Positions 61,166 through 64,000 of a stretch of DNA of 64,000 nucleotides are shown piece by piece (positions within the stretch are counted from its first letter, which is position 1; every line of letters begins with the position of its first letter). This DNA comes from Echinometra lucunter (Eukaryota; Echinodermata; Echinoidea; Camarodonta; Echinometridae), in the NCBI GenBank assembly GCA_029962745.1, contig JAPZVO010000045.1:80017-144016 (forward strand). Direction: 5' to 3'. Made by a program: the position numbers and the translations under genes. The notes beneath the pieces are model-generated. The model was not told the origin of the DNA, searched no databases, and was given only the letters and a program-made list of their open reading frames with translations.

Positions 61166-61996
61166 CCTTAAATTGGCGATGTGATAGAAAATTCAAAATC
61201 ACCGTTTTCCCCTGCAAATCGGCAACTTTTTTTTTTAATTTATTATTTATTTATTTATTTATTTTTTTTTTTACTTATCATTATAATTTCTGTCAATTTA
61301 TATTCATTTCAGATACATGACGTTTTATAAGAATAGTGTAGCAATAAAATAAAAATGTTGGTGTTGCAAATTTGTAGAAATAGAATGTGATCAAATTAGG
61401 CTTTAAATAATTCCTGTCACGAATGGGGTTAATGAGACAACATATGCATATGCACGGTCGATATGACCTTATTACTGATTTCGTGCACCATCTCGAGCAA
61501 AGGCTTCGGATAAAAATCAAAAACCTTCTGAGGCTTAACAAATATTGTCAACGCTCACCCATATAACTATGATTTTCTTGCATTCGACAAGCATACGTGT
61601 GCATTATTTAAAATGACCGATGCTGCATGTGTACATTCTGCACCTCACGGCAGTCCGTGCCTCACCAATCATCATCCCTAGTGATGCCTGCCAAATTTGT
61701 TGGAGTTCCGGGTGGCAACTGTCATATATTCAAACTCCTGAGTTAACGAGTCTATTCCCTTTCATGTACTCCATGATGAAATCCACTGTAGCCCACCGGC
61801 CTCCAATATATTGAGAAAAAGAGCTTTATTATCGTAGTTGCGAATTATCGAATGCAGACCTATAGCTATGCCAATGGAGACGTTGGTATATATGTAGCCT
61901 TACCACTTCTTTGGGCTTTCATACTGGCCAACCATTGAATGCTAAAAGCAAGTCTCCCAAACCATCCACCACGTCAACCAGATGTTCGCCGGTTAC

Positions 61997-62142
61997 GGGA
62001 AAGTTCCTCTAAGCCATTTGTATGCCGTGTCGTTGAACACAGGTAGATGGTAGCCTCGGCCAAGTTCATGCTCGGCTCCGCCCTCGGCCCCAGCGCCTGA
62101 CTGAGTCTCCGGAACCGCGCCCACGCGGTTAACCGGCTGGTT
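61997..62142 (-). CDS. Candidate internal exon (b) of an unknown minus-strand gene
   Basis: A good acceptor (TTGCTTGTTTGATTTAACAG) precedes an open stretch reading NQPVNRVGAVPETQSGAGAE and later GYHLPVFNDTAYKWLRG. The block is clearly GC-richer than its flanks. A donor-like GTAACC lies at 61996; reading on gives a stop at 61993. Phase 0 at the start matches the end of exon 62285-62414, and phase 2 at the end matches the start of 60347-60476. No family recognised. Confidence 0.35.
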
Positions 62143-62284
62143 CTGTTAAATCAAACAAGCAAAAGACTTGGCAGCGTTTGAAATTCTAAAACATGTGACC
62201 GCATACGCTTACTATCAAATATCTTCCTCCTCTCCAGCCCTTACCAACTAATTCGATTGTTTCGCCTACGAAAAACCACCTTAC

Positions 62285-62414
62285 CAATTCTTCCAGAATT
62301 AGGTCTTTCGCACCCTTATTCTTCTTATCTATTATTTGTACATCATGTCTCTTGTCAAGCCAGCCTTGCCTCTCTAGGATGTCAAGCACCTTTTCCTTAA
62401 TCGTTCGGTCCGAT
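62285..62414 (-). CDS. Candidate exon (a) of an unknown minus-strand gene, helical
   Basis: An open frame reading TIKEKVLDILERQGWLDKRH and DLILEEL up to a donor GTAAGG (62279-62284). The pattern of amphipathic helices (LDILERQGWLD...) vaguely recalls death-fold/CARD modules, which are numerous in echinoderms, but this is only an impression from ~40 residues. The acceptor on its 5' side (ACGAAG at 62415 upward) is weak. A second donor at 62239-62244 is possible. Confidence 0.35.
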
Positions 62415-63837
62415 CTTCGTTAAAATTAACATTACCCCCTTCATAAGTTCTAAACGGTTCCTTCTTTTCAGCAAAATGCTCCCATAAAGTGTGACGATTT
62501 TCAACTATCACCCCACTCCCCTTGTAACATACGTTTCAAGGAAGGGCTCCACAACATCCGGCTGACCCAGAAAAATTTTCACGGCGATTATAAGTCTAAC
62601 TCATTTCTATCTTATGTGACAGAATGATATTCAATTATTAAAATCCACTTTTAATTAATATCCCATCAGCATCCCGCCGATATGTAGGCCTAGTGCGTCT
62701 GAAGTCACCCTAAAAAGGTGTCAGCTAAAAAGCGTGCGATTCAAGGGGGGGGGGGGGGGGGGGGGGAATTGACACAATTTTGGGGCAAATTCATCATGAA
62801 ATTAAAATGTGATCTGAATTAATTTTCATCTCAATATTTGGAATGTGTGGAAAGAGCAAATTCTGGTCAACTTTTTGACCCTAAAAACAAGTATTAAGGC
62901 TCACTAGAAATAAAAATACAGATGACGTGCAAACCGTTATAATTTTTCAATTCGGGAAGAAAATTTAATGTTATGTGAACTAGCAAAATAATGTTTTTTC
63001 AGACACCGTACTAGCGATGAACTAGGGCCTACATCATGTATGTACCTTCGCGTAGGGGCGGGTATAATACTAGACTATAATCATGGTATTCATTTTAGAC
63101 TCAACGTGTAAACTGTATAGATGTGGCACAAAATAATGCAATTTTCTCATATTTTCAAAACTGAATTTGAAACAATGCATCATATGAACTGTTACTTCAA
63201 TCCCGATAAAAACAACTCGAACGAAGGCTGACCATTCAGCGGCAATGAACTCGTTCCTCCATCCAAAATGGAAGGATGGAACATTTCTTATTCCTAATAT
63301 TACTCTTGGCACCGAGAAAACAAGTCTACGGTACTACCATGGAGCACTAATAACGTTAGGACTTTTTTTTTTTTTTTTTCACTCACGTTCTCTCCGAACC
63401 TGAGCCGTCCCTGCGTACATGCAACTGCTCTACAACCAACCTAGGCCTAACGTTAAGTCCTAACCGTACCGTTACACACTATCATGCCAAGGTAAATAGC
63501 CGCAAGTAGACTAGATCTAGATCTAGACTCTAATAGTAAATACAAGCCCATATTTTAACCATATAGGGTAGGGTAGGGTTTGCCCTTCAACTGATCACAA
63601 CCTTTTCCCTGACTTTCAACGGTCACCACCGATATTTTTGTTTATGATGTCATATGCCAATTATATTTCTGAAATAGACCCTACTTGTGAATACTCCAGG
63701 CTAGGGCCTAACATTGTCATTAGGCCTAACGTTAGGCTAGTAACAAATCAAACTCGTTACTCACTATTTCATCGATTTTGTCCAGATGGGCCTAGCCTAC
63801 CCAACCTGTCGCCCTACATAAAACGTCCGCTAATTTG
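62415..63837. other. Anonymous region with G22 run
   Basis: No gene recognised. It contains 22 consecutive G (62745-62766), a T run at about 63364-63379, and an AGATCTAGATCTAGA repeat near 63513. Confidence 0.5.
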
Positions 63838-64000
63838 TTAACCCATTTGTGACAGAGGGTCCACATTTTGTGGTTTGGTCTAAAATAACTTCTGACGCAG
63901 AGCTCTCAAAATCTAACCAAATACCTGAGCAGAAAGAGCAAAAACTCTAGGCCTACACGTTTGATGCTGAAAAATTTTCAAAAGGAAATTAAGCATTGAT
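63838..64000. repeat. Dispersed repeat, copy 2 (cut by window end)
   Basis: Second copy of the 60952-61165 repeat in the same orientation. It probably continues past the window. Confidence 0.75.

Overview
This is eukaryotic, AT-rich, repeat-dominated DNA with no compact genes, operons or ribosome binding sites. It most resembles the genome of a marine invertebrate, probably an echinoderm. The reasons are an APE-type LINE carrying a 2A-like recoding peptide, (ATT)n-tailed LINE 3' ends, tandem repeats built on AGGTCA, hAT MITEs with CAGTGGCG ends, and a foldback element of the general kind known from sea urchins. The phylum is an inference; nothing here fixes the species.

Layout. 1-2047: no recognised gene, with a (TTTTTG)n tract. 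2048-10098: four head-to-tail copies of a ~1.66 kb unit with AGGTGGTCTGTC hairpins, CpG-rich alternating blocks and a tRNA-like pol III box; the second copy carries a ~0.9 kb AACGTT minisatellite. 10099-13783: non-coding, with AACGTT clusters, a ~490 bp purine tract and one copy of a dispersed AGGTCA repeat. 13784-17682 (minus strand): a nearly full-length CR1/L2-type LINE encoding, in order, a hydrophobic N-terminus, a 2A peptide, an AP endonuclease and a reverse transcriptase, broken only by two +1 frame breaks at 7-base homopolymers. 17683-25324: mostly anonymous DNA with two short LINE 3'-end fragments, one hAT MITE with intact 8-bp target duplication, and a second, internally tandem copy of the AGGTCA repeat.

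25325-35251 is the most striking structure: a ~9.9 kb foldback. A left arm of about 18 monomers (~385 bp each) is mirrored by a shorter right arm of about 5 inverted monomers, with near-identical outer ends (~200 bp) and a short inner inverted repeat around a small loop. Its right side abuts the 5' part of a decayed PIF/Harbinger transposon (35266-36063, minus strand).

36064-37538 holds a possible first exon and hAT-like G/A-rich MITE material. 37539-56007 is an ~18.5 kb satellite array of ~560 bp monomers. A 5'-truncated LINE inserted in one monomer and was then copied along the array (three full copies and one partial). 56008-58308 contains a ~620 bp sequence in two direct copies around ~1.05 kb. 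58309-64000 is mainly single-copy: a small CCHC zinc-finger reading frame, three phase-compatible minus-strand candidate exons (60347-62414), and two copies of a short dispersed repeat.

The only clearly recognisable coding capacity is transposon-derived. Host gene calls are low-confidence exon fragments. Most apparent short reading frames in the window are open by chance inside repeats.
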